From Sporolactobacillus sp. CQH2019 (lineage in GTDB: Bacteria > Bacillota > Bacilli > Bacillales > Sporolactobacillaceae): DNA of 50,205 nucleotides. Of this stretch, positions 29,072 to 42,043 are shown in pieces. Position numbers and translations under genes: made by a program. The notes beneath the pieces are model-generated. The model saw only the letters and a program-made list of their open reading frames with translations. It was not told where the DNA came from and searched no databases. The DNA lies in contig NZ_JARAJZ010000004.1 in the NCBI RefSeq assembly GCF_028765345.1, forward strand, positions 332,125 to 382,329. Direction: 5' to 3'. Each line of letters opens with the position of its first letter. Within the stretch, counting starts at the first letter, position 1.

Positions 29072-29102
29072 AAAAAAGACCACTGTAGGTCTCACAGTGG
29101 CC
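29072..29102 (-). terminator. terminator/attenuator between rpmH and rnpA
   Basis: On the minus strand GGCCACTGT (29094-29102) pairs with ACAGTGGTC (29078-29086), nine pairs with one G-T, loop GAGACCT, then TTTTTT. It directly abuts the rpmH stop codon, giving more L34 than RNase P mRNA. Confidence 0.88.
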
Positions 29103-29237
29103 TTATGCAGACAGAACTTTTCTTCCCTTGCGCCGGCGGTTTGCCAAGACTTTACGGCCGTTTGCCGTTGCCATGCGTGCGCGGAAACCATGCACCTTTT
29201 TTCTTCTCCGATTATTAGGCTGAAAAGTACGTTTCAA
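29103..29237 (-). CDS. rpmH: 50S ribosomal protein L34
   Basis: A 44-residue basic large-subunit protein ([19 protein letters not shown], then [16 protein letters not shown]), identical in plan to Bacillus L34. The start codon is TTG at 29237; GGAGGTG lies upstream and no in-frame ATG precedes the conserved KRTFQP. A non-ATG start on such a highly expressed gene is notable. It is the first gene of the rpmH-rnpA-yidD-yidC-jag run and is transcribed away from oriC. Confidence 0.96.
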   Translation of the reverse strand: MKRTFQPNNRRRKKVHGFRARMATANGRKVLANRRRKGRKVLSA

Positions 29238-29281
29238 TGATATTACACCTCCTAGCAAAACAGGAAAAACCAGTCTTATTA

Positions 29282-29310
29282 ATTATAAGGACCCATCATC
29301 CAAAAGTCAA
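29282..29310 (-). promoter_or_regulatory. rpmH promoter
   Basis: On the minus strand TTGACT (29305-29310), a 17-base spacer and a perfect TATAAT (29282-29287), about 45 bases before rpmH. Confidence 0.88.
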
Positions 29311-29350
29311 ACAACGCGGATCCGTTTTCTCCTTCATTCAGTCGACAAAC

Positions 29351-29686
29351 TGTGCATAATTTCGAGCCGCCGTTCGCTTTTTTCCACCGATTGTCGACAT
29401 CTTTTTCACAAATTATCAAGCTGTGAACAACTTTCCCGTGCATAGTTATCCGTCTGTGGATAACATTTGCAAAGCATTGCTTTGCCTGCAATTTTTTGAT
29501 ATGATCATACTGCTTTAATTGTGCAAACAGTTTGTTTATCAACCGTTTTTTCCACAGGCTGTGGATAAAAATGTGGATATTCATAAACAGCCGTTTCTTC
29601 TTTTATCCACAGCTCGGTGATTATTGTTGACGATTCTTTTTTTTATGACAAAATCAACCTTATTTACTTTTTCTCTTTGTGGATAA
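29351..29686. other. oriC: oriC, upstream DnaA-box cluster
   Basis: Between rpmH and dnaA there are four perfect TTATCCACA boxes. One is in plus orientation (29603-29611) and three are in minus orientation (29455-29463, 29560-29568, 29678-29686). TTATGCACA (29351-29359, minus) also fits the consensus. One-mismatch boxes lie at 29402-29410, 29422-29430, 29548-29556 and 29572-29580. With the second cluster after dnaA this forms a bipartite origin like that of B. subtilis. The cluster probably also gives DnaA autoregulation. Confidence 0.95.
29627..29654 (+). promoter_or_regulatory. candidate dnaA promoter
   Basis: TTGACG (29627-29632), a 16-base spacer and CAAAAT (29649-29654), between two perfect DnaA boxes. 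It would give a leader of about 290 bases before dnaA. Confidence 0.45.
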
Positions 29687-29955
29687 ATAACTCGCGCAAC
29701 AGAATCGCGGGTCGCAAAGGCCGGGCAGTCCGCCGTGTGGTGCGGCGCTTTGTTCCGGCCCTTTGCGCTAGTTTTGCTGTTTTTTGTGCTTTCTGAAAGA
29801 AAAGATACCGCTTACCAGAGAGGGACGAAAAATGTCCCATAAAAACTCTGCTTTTGTGTCAGCCACAGACAGATGATCATTTTCAGCATCCTCTTAAAGC
29901 ACAAATAGAGCACAAAAAACATGCTTCAATTTTTCAAAAGGGGGGCCGCCAGGCA

Positions 29956-31380
29956 TTGGATAATCTTAAAGAAATATGGAACCAGGCACTTGCGATTATA
30001 AAGAAAAAACTCAGCAAGCCCAGTTTTGAAACTTGGCTGAAAGAAACACAGGCCCAGTCAATAAACGGACAGACAGTCATCATCAGTGTCCCCAATGAAT
30101 TTTCCCGCGACTGGCTGGAAGAGCACTATTCCAGGCTGATTTCCGATATTCTTTACAACATCACAGGTGTCCATTACAATGTCCAGTTTGTTATCCCGCA
30201 AAAAAGGTCCGGCGAAACCGAAAAACCGGGGCCGCCGAAAACAAGAAAGAGTGATCTAATGAATCCCAGGCCGCAGAACGGCTACTCGGACAATGCAGGC
30301 CGTTTAAACCAAAGCACTCCGAGACGCATCGAAGAATTGAACAACAGTATGCTCAATTCAAAAAATACATTTGAAACATTTGTTATCGGTTCGGGAAACC
30401 GCTTTGCCCATGCCGCATCGCTGGCCGTTGCCGAAGCCCCGGCAAAAGCTTATAACCCGCTGTTCATCTACGGCGGTGTCGGGCTGGGGAAGACCCATTT
30501 AATGCACGCGATCGGGCATTACGTAATCGAACACAACCCGGCCGCGCGGGTTGTCTATCTTTCTTCCGAAAAATTTACGAACGAATTCATCAACTCGATC
30601 CGCGACAATAAAACCGTCGAATTCCGAAACAAATATCGCAGTGTCGATGTGCTACTTATCGACGATATTCAGTTTCTCGCCGGGAAAGAACAGACTCAGG
30701 AGGAATTTTTTCACACGTTCAATGCACTGCATGAAGAATATAAGCAGATCGTCATCTCAAGCGACCGGCCGCCGAAAGAAATTCCGACGCTTGAAGACCG
30801 GCTTCGTTCCCGTTTCGAGTGGGGGCTGATTACAGATATCACGCCGCCCGATCTCGAGACGCGGATCGCCATTCTCCGGAAAAAGGCCAAAGCGGAAGGC
30901 CTCGATATTCCGAACGAAGTCATGATTTACATTGCCAATCAAATTGACACAAATATCCGTGAACTGGAAGGTGCGCTGATACGCGTCATCGCCTTCTCAT
31001 CCCTGAACAATCAGGATATCAATGTCGATCTGGCCGCAGAAGCGCTAAAAGACATTATTCCTTCGTCAAGGCCGAAGACCATCACGATACAGGATATACA
31101 GATGACTGTCGGAGAAGAATACAGTTTGAAACTGGAAGACTTTTCCGCAAAGAAAAGAACTAAGTCAATTGCTTTTCCGAGGCAGATTGCTATGTACCTT
31201 GCCCGCGAACTGACCGATTACTCTTTGCCGAAAATCGGGGAAGAATTCGGAGGACGCGATCACACCACGGTCATTCATGCTCATGAAAAAATAACGAAGC
31301 AACTTGCGTCCGATCGTGAGCTGCAGCAGAAAATCAACAGCCTCATCGACCGTCTCAAAGCGCCGATTAAGACACAATGA
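29956..31380 (+). CDS. dnaA: chromosomal replication initiator DnaA
   Basis: ATP-dependent initiator that binds DnaA boxes and melts the origin. Domain I (about residues 1-80, [27 protein letters not shown]) precedes a variable linker. The AAA+ domain has Walker [10 protein letters not shown] (173-181) and Walker [13 protein letters not shown]. The DNA-binding domain has [16 protein letters not shown] near 445. The start is placed at TTG 29956, which yields the family N-terminus (474 residues) with a GGGGG site ten bases upstream. An in-frame TTG at 29854 would add 34 unrelated residues. It is flanked on both sides by DnaA boxes. Confidence 0.96.
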   Translation: MDNLKEIWNQALAIIKKKLSKPSFETWLKETQAQSINGQTVIISVPNEFSRDWLEEHYSRLISDILYNITGVHYNVQFVIPQKRSGETEKPGPPKTRKSDLMNPRPQNGYSDNAGRLNQSTPRRIEELNNSMLNSKNTFETFVIGSGNRFAHAASLAVAEAPAKAYNPLFIYGGVGLGKTHLMHAIGHYVIEHNPAARVVYLSSEKFTNEFINSIRDNKTVEFRNKYRSVDVLLIDDIQFLAGKEQTQEEFFHTFNALHEEYKQIVISSDRPPKEIPTLEDRLRSRFEWGLITDITPPDLETRIAILRKKAKAEGLDIPNEVMIYIANQIDTNIRELEGALIRVIAFSSLNNQDINVDLAAEALKDIIPSSRPKTITIQDIQMTVGEEYSLKLEDFSAKKRTKSIAFPRQIAMYLARELTDYSLPKIGEEFGGRDHTTVIHAHEKITKQLASDRELQQKINSLIDRLKAPIKTQ

Positions 31381-31410
31381 ACATTTGAAAAGAGATCGTC
31401 GTTCACAGGG

Positions 31411-31560
31411 TGTGTATAAGTCCGGTATCATGCTGCGGCTTTGTTCACATTTTATCGACATGTGAATAACCCGGATTTAGAACTTTGTCGGTGTTATCCA
31501 CATGTTCACAAGCCCTACTGCTGTTATGACTATTTTTAATTACTTTTTATAAATAAACAC
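31411..31560. other. oriC: oriC, dnaA-dnaN DnaA boxes and AT-rich unwinding region
   Basis: Consensus boxes are TGTGTATAA (31411-31419), TGTGAATAA (31461-31469) and a perfect TTATCCACA (31494-31502). One-mismatch boxes are at 31441-31449 and 31452-31460. The stretch 31523-31557 after the last boxes is strongly A/T-rich and is the likely DNA unwinding element, as in B. subtilis. Confidence 0.93.
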
Positions 31561-31574
31561 TGGGGGAAATAATC

Positions 31575-32759
31575 ATGCAAGAAACGGAAGACACGAACCG
31601 AAATACAACACTCGCTATGAAATTTACAGTTCGAAAAGACAAACTGGGCGATGCTGTCAATCGTGTGATGAAAGCGATTTCCACAAAGACAACTGTGCCG
31701 ATCCTGACAGGTATTAAAATAACGGCCGGTTTAGACGGAATAACATTGACCGGCAGTAATTCCGACATTTCGATTAAATCTTTTATTCCCGTTGAGGAAA
31801 ATGACAGTGAAAATGTGGTCATTGAATCGACCGGGAGCATTGTCCTCCCTTCCCGCCTTTTTTCCGAGCTGGTCCGCAAACTTCCCGCTGAACAAGTACT
31901 GATTGAAGCAGACAGCCGCCTGATCGCAAAAATCACATCGGGAAAAGCCGAATTCAGCCTGAACGGACTGGATCCCGACGAATATCCGAATCTTCCGGTC
32001 ATTAACGAAGGCGACGTCATCAGCATCAGAAAAGATCTTCTGAAAGATCTGATCAGGCAAACGGTTTATGCAGTATCCGTCTCGGAAACCCGTCCCGTAC
32101 TGACCGGCGTAAAATGGACGATTCAGAACGGCAGACTGGATTGTGTGGCGACCGACAGCCATCGTTTAGCGCAAAGATCGGCCTCCATTGACATTCCAAA
32201 CGAAACGGAAGCTTTTAACATCGTGATCCCGGGGACGAGCCTGAACGAATTGTCGAAAATACTTGACGATGACAATGACGAAAAAAATGTCGATCTGGTC
32301 ATTACTGCCAATCAGGTCCTTTTTAAAACGCATAATACGCAGTTTTATTCACGGCTTCTGGATGGAAATTATCCGGACACAAGCCGGCTCATCCCAAAAG
32401 ACAGCAAGACAACGATGACGCTCGCAACAAAAGATCTTTATCATTCAATTGAACGGGCCTCGCTTCTGGCAAAAGAAGAACGGAACAATGTCGTCAAATT
32501 GCGGGCGGAGGGCAATCAGGTTGAGATTTCATCCCAGTCGGCAGAACTCGGCCGTGTTTTTGAAACGTTAAACTCGGAAAGCTTCGAAGGAGAAACTCTG
32601 CATATTTCCTTCAGCGCGAAATTCATGATGGATGCGCTTAGTAAAATAGATGCACAGAACGTCAAAATTTTTTTTACGGGGCCGATGCGGCCGTTCATTA
32701 TCCGTCCGATCGGCGACGAAGGGATCCTGATGCTGATCCTGCCGGTCAGAACATTTTAA
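31575..32759 (+). CDS. dnaN: DNA polymerase III beta subunit (sliding clamp)
   Basis: Ring-shaped processivity clamp for polymerase III and a hub for repair proteins. Three clamp domains are visible, with LTGIKITAGLDGITLTGSNSDISIKSF, YAVSVSETRPVLTGVKW and LLDGNYPDTSRLIP, and the end MLILPVRTF. The start at ATG 31575 has GGGGG eight bases upstream. It adds 14 residues (MQETEDTNRNTTLA) before the usual MKFTVRKDKL. The internal ATG at 31617 has no ribosome site, so the extension is probably real. Length 394 versus 378 in B. subtilis. It follows dnaA across the origin. Confidence 0.95.
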   Translation: MQETEDTNRNTTLAMKFTVRKDKLGDAVNRVMKAISTKTTVPILTGIKITAGLDGITLTGSNSDISIKSFIPVEENDSENVVIESTGSIVLPSRLFSELVRKLPAEQVLIEADSRLIAKITSGKAEFSLNGLDPDEYPNLPVINEGDVISIRKDLLKDLIRQTVYAVSVSETRPVLTGVKWTIQNGRLDCVATDSHRLAQRSASIDIPNETEAFNIVIPGTSLNELSKILDDDNDEKNVDLVITANQVLFKTHNTQFYSRLLDGNYPDTSRLIPKDSKTTMTLATKDLYHSIERASLLAKEERNNVVKLRAEGNQVEISSQSAELGRVFETLNSESFEGETLHISFSAKFMMDALSKIDAQNVKIFFTGPMRPFIIRPIGDEGILMLILPVRTF

Positions 32760-32776
32760 CGTAGGTATCCGAAAGG

Positions 32777-32814
32777 CCCGGCAGAAAAACTGCTGCCGGG
32801 TCTCGCCTTTTTTT
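32777..32814 (+). terminator. terminator after dnaN
   Basis: CCCGGCAG (32777-32784) pairs with CTGCCGGG (32793-32800), followed by TCTCGCCTTTTTTT. It separates dnaA-dnaN from the yaaA-recF-gyr run. Confidence 0.85.
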
Positions 32815-32883
32815 ACTGCCGGCCTTCCCTGCTGCTTTTTTAAGAAGGCGAATACCTGATTTTACTGACGAAAAGAGGCGGAA

Positions 32884-33108
32884 ATGATGAATAAAGTAGC
32901 ATTGGACGAGAAGGAAGACTTTATTACGCTTGGGCAGCTCCTCAAATACACAGGAACGATTCAGATGGGCGGCGAGGCTAAATGGTTTCTGATGAACCAT
33001 GAAGTTTATGTAAACGGCGAACGTGAGATGCGCAGAGGAAAAAAATTGCGCGAAGGCGATCGGATTAAAATTGCGAAAACGGGCGAATTCGTCATCGGCA
33101 GGCAGTAA
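32884..33108 (+). CDS. yaaA: S4-domain RNA-binding protein YaaA
   Basis: A 74-residue S4-like protein: ITLGQLLKYTGTIQMGGEAKWFL, VYVNGEREMRRGKKLREGDRI. It is conserved between dnaN and recF in Firmicutes and is linked to ribosome biogenesis. Two ATGs lie at 32884 and 32887; AGAGGCGG upstream serves either. Its stop lies 14 bases before recF, so the two are co-transcribed. Confidence 0.92.
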   Translation: MMNKVALDEKEDFITLGQLLKYTGTIQMGGEAKWFLMNHEVYVNGEREMRRGKKLREGDRIKIAKTGEFVIGRQ

Positions 33109-33122
33109 GGGGGCACCCCGGC

Positions 33123-34247
33123 TTGAAACTGGAATCTATAGAATTGACAAATTATAGAAATTACAGCCATCTGTCGCTGTCATTTTCTGATTCCGTCAAT
33201 ATATTTCTGGGGGAAAATGCTCAGGGAAAAACCAATCTTCTGGAAGCGATCTATGTATTGGCGATTGCCAAGTCTGCAAGAACGGCTCATGACAAAGATT
33301 TAATCAAATGGGATAAAGAATATGGTAAAATAAAAGGTAAAATAACAAGACACGGCGATACGGTCCCGATGGAAATTGTTATCTCAAAAAAAGGGAAAAA
33401 AGCAAAGGCAAACCATCTTGAGAAGCGCAGGCTGAGCGAATATGTGGGCATCTGCAATGTGGTCATGTTCGCTCCCGAGGATCTGAATCTCATTAAAGGC
33501 AGTCCGGCGATCCGCAGGCGTTTCATCGATATGGAGATGGGACAGATTGCGCCTGTTTATATACATGATTTAGGTGAATACCTGAAGGTGCTTCAGCAGA
33601 GAAATGCACTGTTAAAAGATTTTTCACGCCATGCCGGCAGTTCCGGCGCTCTGCTGGATATTCTGACTGAGAAACTGATCGAACTTGCTTCCGGAATCGT
33701 CATGCGCAGGCAGGCATTTGTTTCCGGACTGAACAAATGGGCAATCGAAATTCATTCGGATATCAGTCACGGCAGAGAACGTCTTTCAATTGCTTATCAT
33801 TCCTCGGTCCGTGACGTATTAGAAAACTGTGATCGGTCAAAAATAGTTAATGCCTATGAGGAAACTTATGAACGGCTGAAAAAGAGAGAGATTGAAAGGG
33901 GATTGACGCTGATCGGCCCGCACCGCGACGATCTGCAATTCCGGATCAATGACCGTGATGTCCAGACATTCGGCTCACAGGGCCAGCAGAGGACGGCGGC
34001 CCTCTCAGTGAAACTTGCAGAGCTTGAGTTGATCAGGCACGAGGTGGGCGAATATCCGCTCCTTCTCTTGGATGATGTGCTGAGCGAGCTCGATGATGCC
34101 AGAAAAACACACCTGCTCGGCGTATTTAAACAAAAGGTGCAGACGTTTGTCACGACAACATCCGTTGCCGGGCTCGACCGGAGCCTATTGGATCGTGCGG
34201 CACTTTTTCAGATTCATCAGGGAACAGTAGAATCATTGAAAGGCTGA
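33123..34247 (+). CDS. recF: DNA replication and repair protein RecF
   Basis: SMC-like ATPase that helps load RecA at gaps and stalled forks. MKLESIELTNYRNY and the Walker A GENAQGKTNLLEAIYVLA (about residues 30-47) lie at the start. The signature FGSQGQQRTAALSVKLAE and Walker B LLLLDDVLSELDDARK are in the C-terminal half. It is 374 residues. The start is TTG 33123, with AGGGGG nine bases upstream. It is followed five bases later by remB. Confidence 0.96.
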   Translation: MKLESIELTNYRNYSHLSLSFSDSVNIFLGENAQGKTNLLEAIYVLAIAKSARTAHDKDLIKWDKEYGKIKGKITRHGDTVPMEIVISKKGKKAKANHLEKRRLSEYVGICNVVMFAPEDLNLIKGSPAIRRRFIDMEMGQIAPVYIHDLGEYLKVLQQRNALLKDFSRHAGSSGALLDILTEKLIELASGIVMRRQAFVSGLNKWAIEIHSDISHGRERLSIAYHSSVRDVLENCDRSKIVNAYEETYERLKKREIERGLTLIGPHRDDLQFRINDRDVQTFGSQGQQRTAALSVKLAELELIRHEVGEYPLLLLDDVLSELDDARKTHLLGVFKQKVQTFVTTTSVAGLDRSLLDRAALFQIHQGTVESLKG

Positions 34248-34252
34248 GGCCA

Positions 34253-36495
<2,243 letters not shown>

Positions 36496-36598
36496 CGGGA
36501 TACGCCTGTAAAGCGGGTCGGCGTTATATGAGTGCGTGGATTGAGCTTGTCCCGCAAGCCGTGGGACGGGTCAGTGTTATCGCTAAGGAGGAAAAAAG

Positions 36599-39127
36599 AT
36601 GGCAGAGCAAGATGAATCAAGGGTCAGGCCGGTCGATATCGGGCATGAGATGCGCACGTCGTTTCTTGATTATGCAATGAGTGTCATTGTCAGCCGTGCG
36701 CTGCCCGATGTTCGGGACGGACTCAAACCGGTTCATCGGCGGATTCTTTTCGCCATGAATGAACTGGGGATCACTGCCGACAAGGCCTATAAGAAATCGG
36801 CGCGAATTGTCGGAGAAGTGATCGGCAAGTACCATCCGCACGGCGATTCTGCGGTCTATGAATCGATGGTGCGGATGGCGCAGAATTTCAGCTATCGTTA
36901 TGAACTTGTGGACGGTCACGGAAATTTCGGTTCGGTCGACGGCGATCCGGCGGCGGCGATGCGCTATACCGAGGCGCGCATGTCGAAAATATCCATGGAA
37001 ATGGTCCGCGATATCCGCAAGGATACGATCGATTTTCAGGATAACTATGATGGATCGGAGCAGGAACCGGCCGTGCTTCCCTCGCGTTTTCCAAACCTGC
37101 TGGTAAACGGAGCCTCCGGTATTGCCGTCGGTATGGCAACGAATATCCCGCCGCATCAGCTCGGCGAAGTGATTGATGCCGTACTTGCCCTCAGCAAGGA
37201 TCCGGAAATCCGTGTGGAAGAACTGATGCAGTATATCCCGGGTCCCGATTTTCCGACAGGCGGCCTGATCCTGGGGCGGGAAGGAATCCGGCGGGCGTAT
37301 CGGACGGGACGCGGATCGATTATCGTCCGGGCCAGAGTTGAAATCGAGGAACATCCGAGCGGCAAGCAGAGCATCGTTGTTACCGAATTACCCTACCAGG
37401 TCAATAAAGCAAAGCTGATCGAACGCATTGCCGACCTGGTCAAGGAGAAAAAGCTCGACGGCATAACCGACCTGCGCGATGAATCGGACCGGAGCGGCAT
37501 GAGAATGGTCATTGAAGTCCGCCGGGATGCCAATGCCAATGTACTGCTGAACAATCTGTACAAACATACCGGCCTTCAGACCAGCTTCGGCATCAACCTG
37601 CTTGCTCTGGTCGACGGCAGGCCGCGTATTCTGAATCTGAAAGAGTGTCTCCACTATTATCTGGCTCATCAGGAGACCGTGATCCGGCGGAGGACCCGCT
37701 TTGAACTGAAGAAGGCGGAAGCAAGGGCTCATATTCTCGAAGGTCTGCGGATTGCTCTCGATCACCTGGATGAAGTGATCGCCTTGATCCGCGGTTCGAA
37801 AACGGCGGATATCGCCCGAAGCGGATTGATGGAAAGTTTTGCACTGACCGAGGAACAGGCACAGGCGATCCTTGATATGCGCCTGCAGCGGCTGACCGGT
37901 CTCGAACGTGAAAAAATCGAACAGGAATATGCGGAACTGATCAAGAAAATTGCCGAACTGAAGGCCATTCTCGCCGATGAACAGAAAGTCCTGCATATCA
38001 TCCGAAAAGAATTGCGGGAGATCAAGGAAAAGTATAACGATAAACGCCGTACGGAGATAACGGTCGGAAGCGATCTTTTTGAAGATGAAGATCTGATCGA
38101 GCGTGAGGACATCGTGATTACCGTTTCTCATAACGGCTATGTCAAACGGATGCCGGTCGGAGCATATAAAAGTCAGAATCGCGGCGGCCGCGGCATTCAG
38201 GGCATGGGTACTAATGAAGACGACTTTGTCGAGCATCTTTTTCAGACCACGACGCATCATCGGGTGCTCTTTTTTACGAACAAAGGAAGAGTATTTCAGC
38301 TTAAGGGTTATGAAATTCCCGAACTGGGCAGGACGGCAAAGGGGATTCCGATCATCAATCTGATTCAGATAGAGAAAAATGAATATGTTACGGCGTTTTT
38401 TCCGATCGAAGACTTTGATGATGCTCATTATCTTGTTTTTCTGACGAAAAAGGGCATTACGAAACGATCCCCTCTCTCTGACTTTTCCAACATCAGAAAA
38501 GGGGGCCTGTTTGCCGTCACAGTGCATGATGAGGACGAATTAATCGCTGTCCGGCTGACGGACGGCAAAAGAGACCTGATCGTCGGTACGAAAAAAGGGA
38601 TGGCAATTCGCTATAATGAAAATGATGTCCGATCAATGGGCAGAAACGCGGCCGGCGTCAAGGCAATCACGCTGGAAGCGGGAGATGAAGTCGTCGGCAT
38701 GGGTATTGCCGGCGATGACAACGACGTGCTGATCGTAACGGAAAAAGGGTTCGGCAAACGGACTGCCTGCAGTGAGTACCGGAAACAGACGCGCGGTGGA
38801 AAAGGTCTTAAAACATGCAATATTACTGAAAAAAACGGCAATCTGGTTGCTCTTCGGACGGTTGAAAAGGATGAGGATCTGATGATTATGACCGCCAACG
38901 GCGTTATTATCCGGATGCCGGTCTCCGGAATTTCGAAGTTGGGGAGAAATACAATGGGCGTCACGCTTATCCGTGTCGATGAAGGAGACAGCGTGTCGAC
39001 CATTGCCCGCATTCAAAAGAATGAAGAAGACAATGGGGACGCCCTGCCGAAGGACGATCCCGGCGACAGCGGGGAAGAAGAAGAAAATCCGTCGGAACAA
39101 TCGCAGCAGCAGGATAAAGAACCTTAA
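36599..39127 (+). CDS. gyrA: DNA gyrase subunit A
   Basis: Breakage-reunion subunit of gyrase, target of quinolones. The quinolone region [17 protein letters not shown] carries the wild-type Ser and Glu. The catalytic Tyr is in [10 protein letters not shown] (about residue 123). The C-terminal beta-pinwheel has the GyrA box [13 protein letters not shown] (about 525), which confers negative supercoiling. The acidic tail ends [18 protein letters not shown]-like. It is 842 residues. ATG 36599 has AAGGAGG upstream. The gyrB-gyrA gap of 103 bases contains a small GTCCC/GGGAC hairpin. Confidence 0.97.
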   Translation: MAEQDESRVRPVDIGHEMRTSFLDYAMSVIVSRALPDVRDGLKPVHRRILFAMNELGITADKAYKKSARIVGEVIGKYHPHGDSAVYESMVRMAQNFSYRYELVDGHGNFGSVDGDPAAAMRYTEARMSKISMEMVRDIRKDTIDFQDNYDGSEQEPAVLPSRFPNLLVNGASGIAVGMATNIPPHQLGEVIDAVLALSKDPEIRVEELMQYIPGPDFPTGGLILGREGIRRAYRTGRGSIIVRARVEIEEHPSGKQSIVVTELPYQVNKAKLIERIADLVKEKKLDGITDLRDESDRSGMRMVIEVRRDANANVLLNNLYKHTGLQTSFGINLLALVDGRPRILNLKECLHYYLAHQETVIRRRTRFELKKAEARAHILEGLRIALDHLDEVIALIRGSKTADIARSGLMESFALTEEQAQAILDMRLQRLTGLEREKIEQEYAELIKKIAELKAILADEQKVLHIIRKELREIKEKYNDKRRTEITVGSDLFEDEDLIEREDIVITVSHNGYVKRMPVGAYKSQNRGGRGIQGMGTNEDDFVEHLFQTTTHHRVLFFTNKGRVFQLKGYEIPELGRTAKGIPIINLIQIEKNEYVTAFFPIEDFDDAHYLVFLTKKGITKRSPLSDFSNIRKGGLFAVTVHDEDELIAVRLTDGKRDLIVGTKKGMAIRYNENDVRSMGRNAAGVKAITLEAGDEVVGMGIAGDDNDVLIVTEKGFGKRTACSEYRKQTRGGKGLKTCNITEKNGNLVALRTVEKDEDLMIMTANGVIIRMPVSGISKLGRNTMGVTLIRVDEGDSVSTIARIQKNEEDNGDALPKDDPGDSGEEEENPSEQSQQQDKEP

Positions 39128-39151
39128 TCTTTAGAATGTGAGGAAAACAGC

Positions 39152-40237
39152 ATGCTGGTGAAAGCGAGCGAACTGGAAGCAGGCTATGTACTGAAAAAAG
39201 ACGTTTACGCCAAATCGGACAAGCCGCTGATTCGTTCGGGCACTGTTCTGGAAGACGTGCATCTGGCCTTCCTGAAAGCATTCCTGATCGACAGCGTCGA
39301 AGTGGAAACAAAAACAGTCTCGGGCCGGACGCTGCATACGGGCAGAGATAAGCCGGACAGACCCGCGGAAACATCCGATCCGGAAAAACCGACGGGCAAT
39401 GCTTCGGACGATAAATATCAGACGGCTGTTTCTGCCTACCGTTCGTTTTTTAGACAATGGCAATCCGGTTCGGGAATCAATATCGGGGCATTCAGGAAGG
39501 CTGTGATGCCGCTTCTTGCGGATTCTCTTAATGATCCGATCTGGATTGCCCGTTTTCTTTTGAAACGGACAATGATTCGCAGCAGAGCGGATCGAAGCGT
39601 CACGATGGGATTTCTTTCCGCTTTTCTTGGGAAAAAGCTCAGTTTTTCCCAGGGAGACGTCTATCAGATCGGGCTGGCGGGCATGCTCGCCGATTGCGGT
39701 CTGGCCAAACTGCCGCCCTCCGTCCTGAATCAAGAGGAAAACAGCACGGTAAAAGAGCGGCTGCTGTATGAAAGACATGTCACGGACAGCTACAAAATGC
39801 TGAAAGATGTTCCAAGTTTGCGGAAAGAAACGTTGCTCGCTGTCATCCAGCATCATGAGCGGGAGGACGGAAGCGGCTATCCGCTCCGGTTGAACGGCGA
39901 ACGGCTCAGCTCTTTCGCGAAGGTACTGGCGGTCTGCGACAGTTTTCTTCATTATGCGGCAGCGAGCCCGGAAAACGGGGGGCCGGTACGGATACTTGAC
40001 CGTCTCAGGGAGGCCTCTTATGGAAAATTGTCCGGATATCTTCTGGATAAATTTTGCGATGAGGTGATGACTCTTTTCATCGGTTCTAAAGTCGTGCTGT
40101 CGGACGGCCGGGAGGGAAAAATTATTTTTATCCCTGCCAAAACAGCAACGCGTCCGCTCATCCGTCTGGAAAATAACGAGGTCATCAGTCTTTCCGAAAA
40201 GAGACGGCTCAGTATTGACCGGATTGTGACCGGTTGA
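39152..40237 (+). CDS. degenerate HD-GYP domain protein
   Basis: A 361-residue protein whose central part (about residues 140-280) follows the HD-GYP fold of c-di-GMP phosphodiesterases, including HHEREDGSGYP (234-244). Key metal ligands are changed. The first His of the domain is Arg in ADRSVTMGFL (R148), and the HD pair is AD in GMLADCGLAK (180-181), where active enzymes have HDIGK. It is therefore probably not an active phosphodiesterase and may bind a nucleotide or a protein. The N-terminal region (1-130) contains LVKASELEAGYVLKKDV, common in Bacillales homologues between gyrA and guaB. The C-terminal 60 residues resemble a small beta domain. ATG 39152, 24 bases after gyrA; probably co-transcribed. 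Confidence 0.82.
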   Translation: MLVKASELEAGYVLKKDVYAKSDKPLIRSGTVLEDVHLAFLKAFLIDSVEVETKTVSGRTLHTGRDKPDRPAETSDPEKPTGNASDDKYQTAVSAYRSFFRQWQSGSGINIGAFRKAVMPLLADSLNDPIWIARFLLKRTMIRSRADRSVTMGFLSAFLGKKLSFSQGDVYQIGLAGMLADCGLAKLPPSVLNQEENSTVKERLLYERHVTDSYKMLKDVPSLRKETLLAVIQHHEREDGSGYPLRLNGERLSSFAKVLAVCDSFLHYAAASPENGGPVRILDRLREASYGKLSGYLLDKFCDEVMTLFIGSKVVLSDGREGKIIFIPAKTATRPLIRLENNEVISLSEKRRLSIDRIVTG

Positions 40238-40383
40238 TCACGAATGCGTCAAGCGATTCCCGTGCGGATGCCCGGCCCGTTTCCGGTCTTTTTTGTTCCG
40301 CTTTCAAAGGGAAACGGCGGAACAGCGTAAAATTTGCCGAATCGGAAGCCGTTGTTAGAAAAGTACAACTTCGTTTAGTCTTC

Positions 40384-40406
40384 TTGACAGTCGTTTGTCC
40401 AGTTGA
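40384..40406 (+). promoter_or_regulatory. candidate guaB promoter
   Basis: A perfect -35 TTGACA (40384-40389) lies 77 bases before guaB. The best -10 at 17 bases is TAAGCT, which is weak. No guanine riboswitch or PurBox is seen in the 228-base gap. Confidence 0.4.
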
Positions 40407-40420
40407 TAAGCTAACAATAA

Positions 40421-41932
<1,512 letters not shown>

Positions 41933-41955
41933 TTAAACACATAATATATTTTTTA

Positions 41956-41982
41956 CGAGACGAGCTGTTTCGCCTCGGTTTT
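41956..41982 (+). terminator. terminator after guaB
   Basis: CGAGACGA (41956-41963) pairs with TCGCCTCG (41970-41977) with one mismatch, then GTTTTCT. Confidence 0.6.
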
Positions 41983-42043
41983 CTATGTCTTTCGTTCATC
42001 GCGGGATCGGGATGAAGCGTGAAACCATTCGGGGGTGTAGGGG

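Noticed and set aside
29854-29955. Upstream extension of dnaA
   Set aside because: The 34 added residues do not resemble DnaA domain I, and the ribosome site fits TTG 29956.
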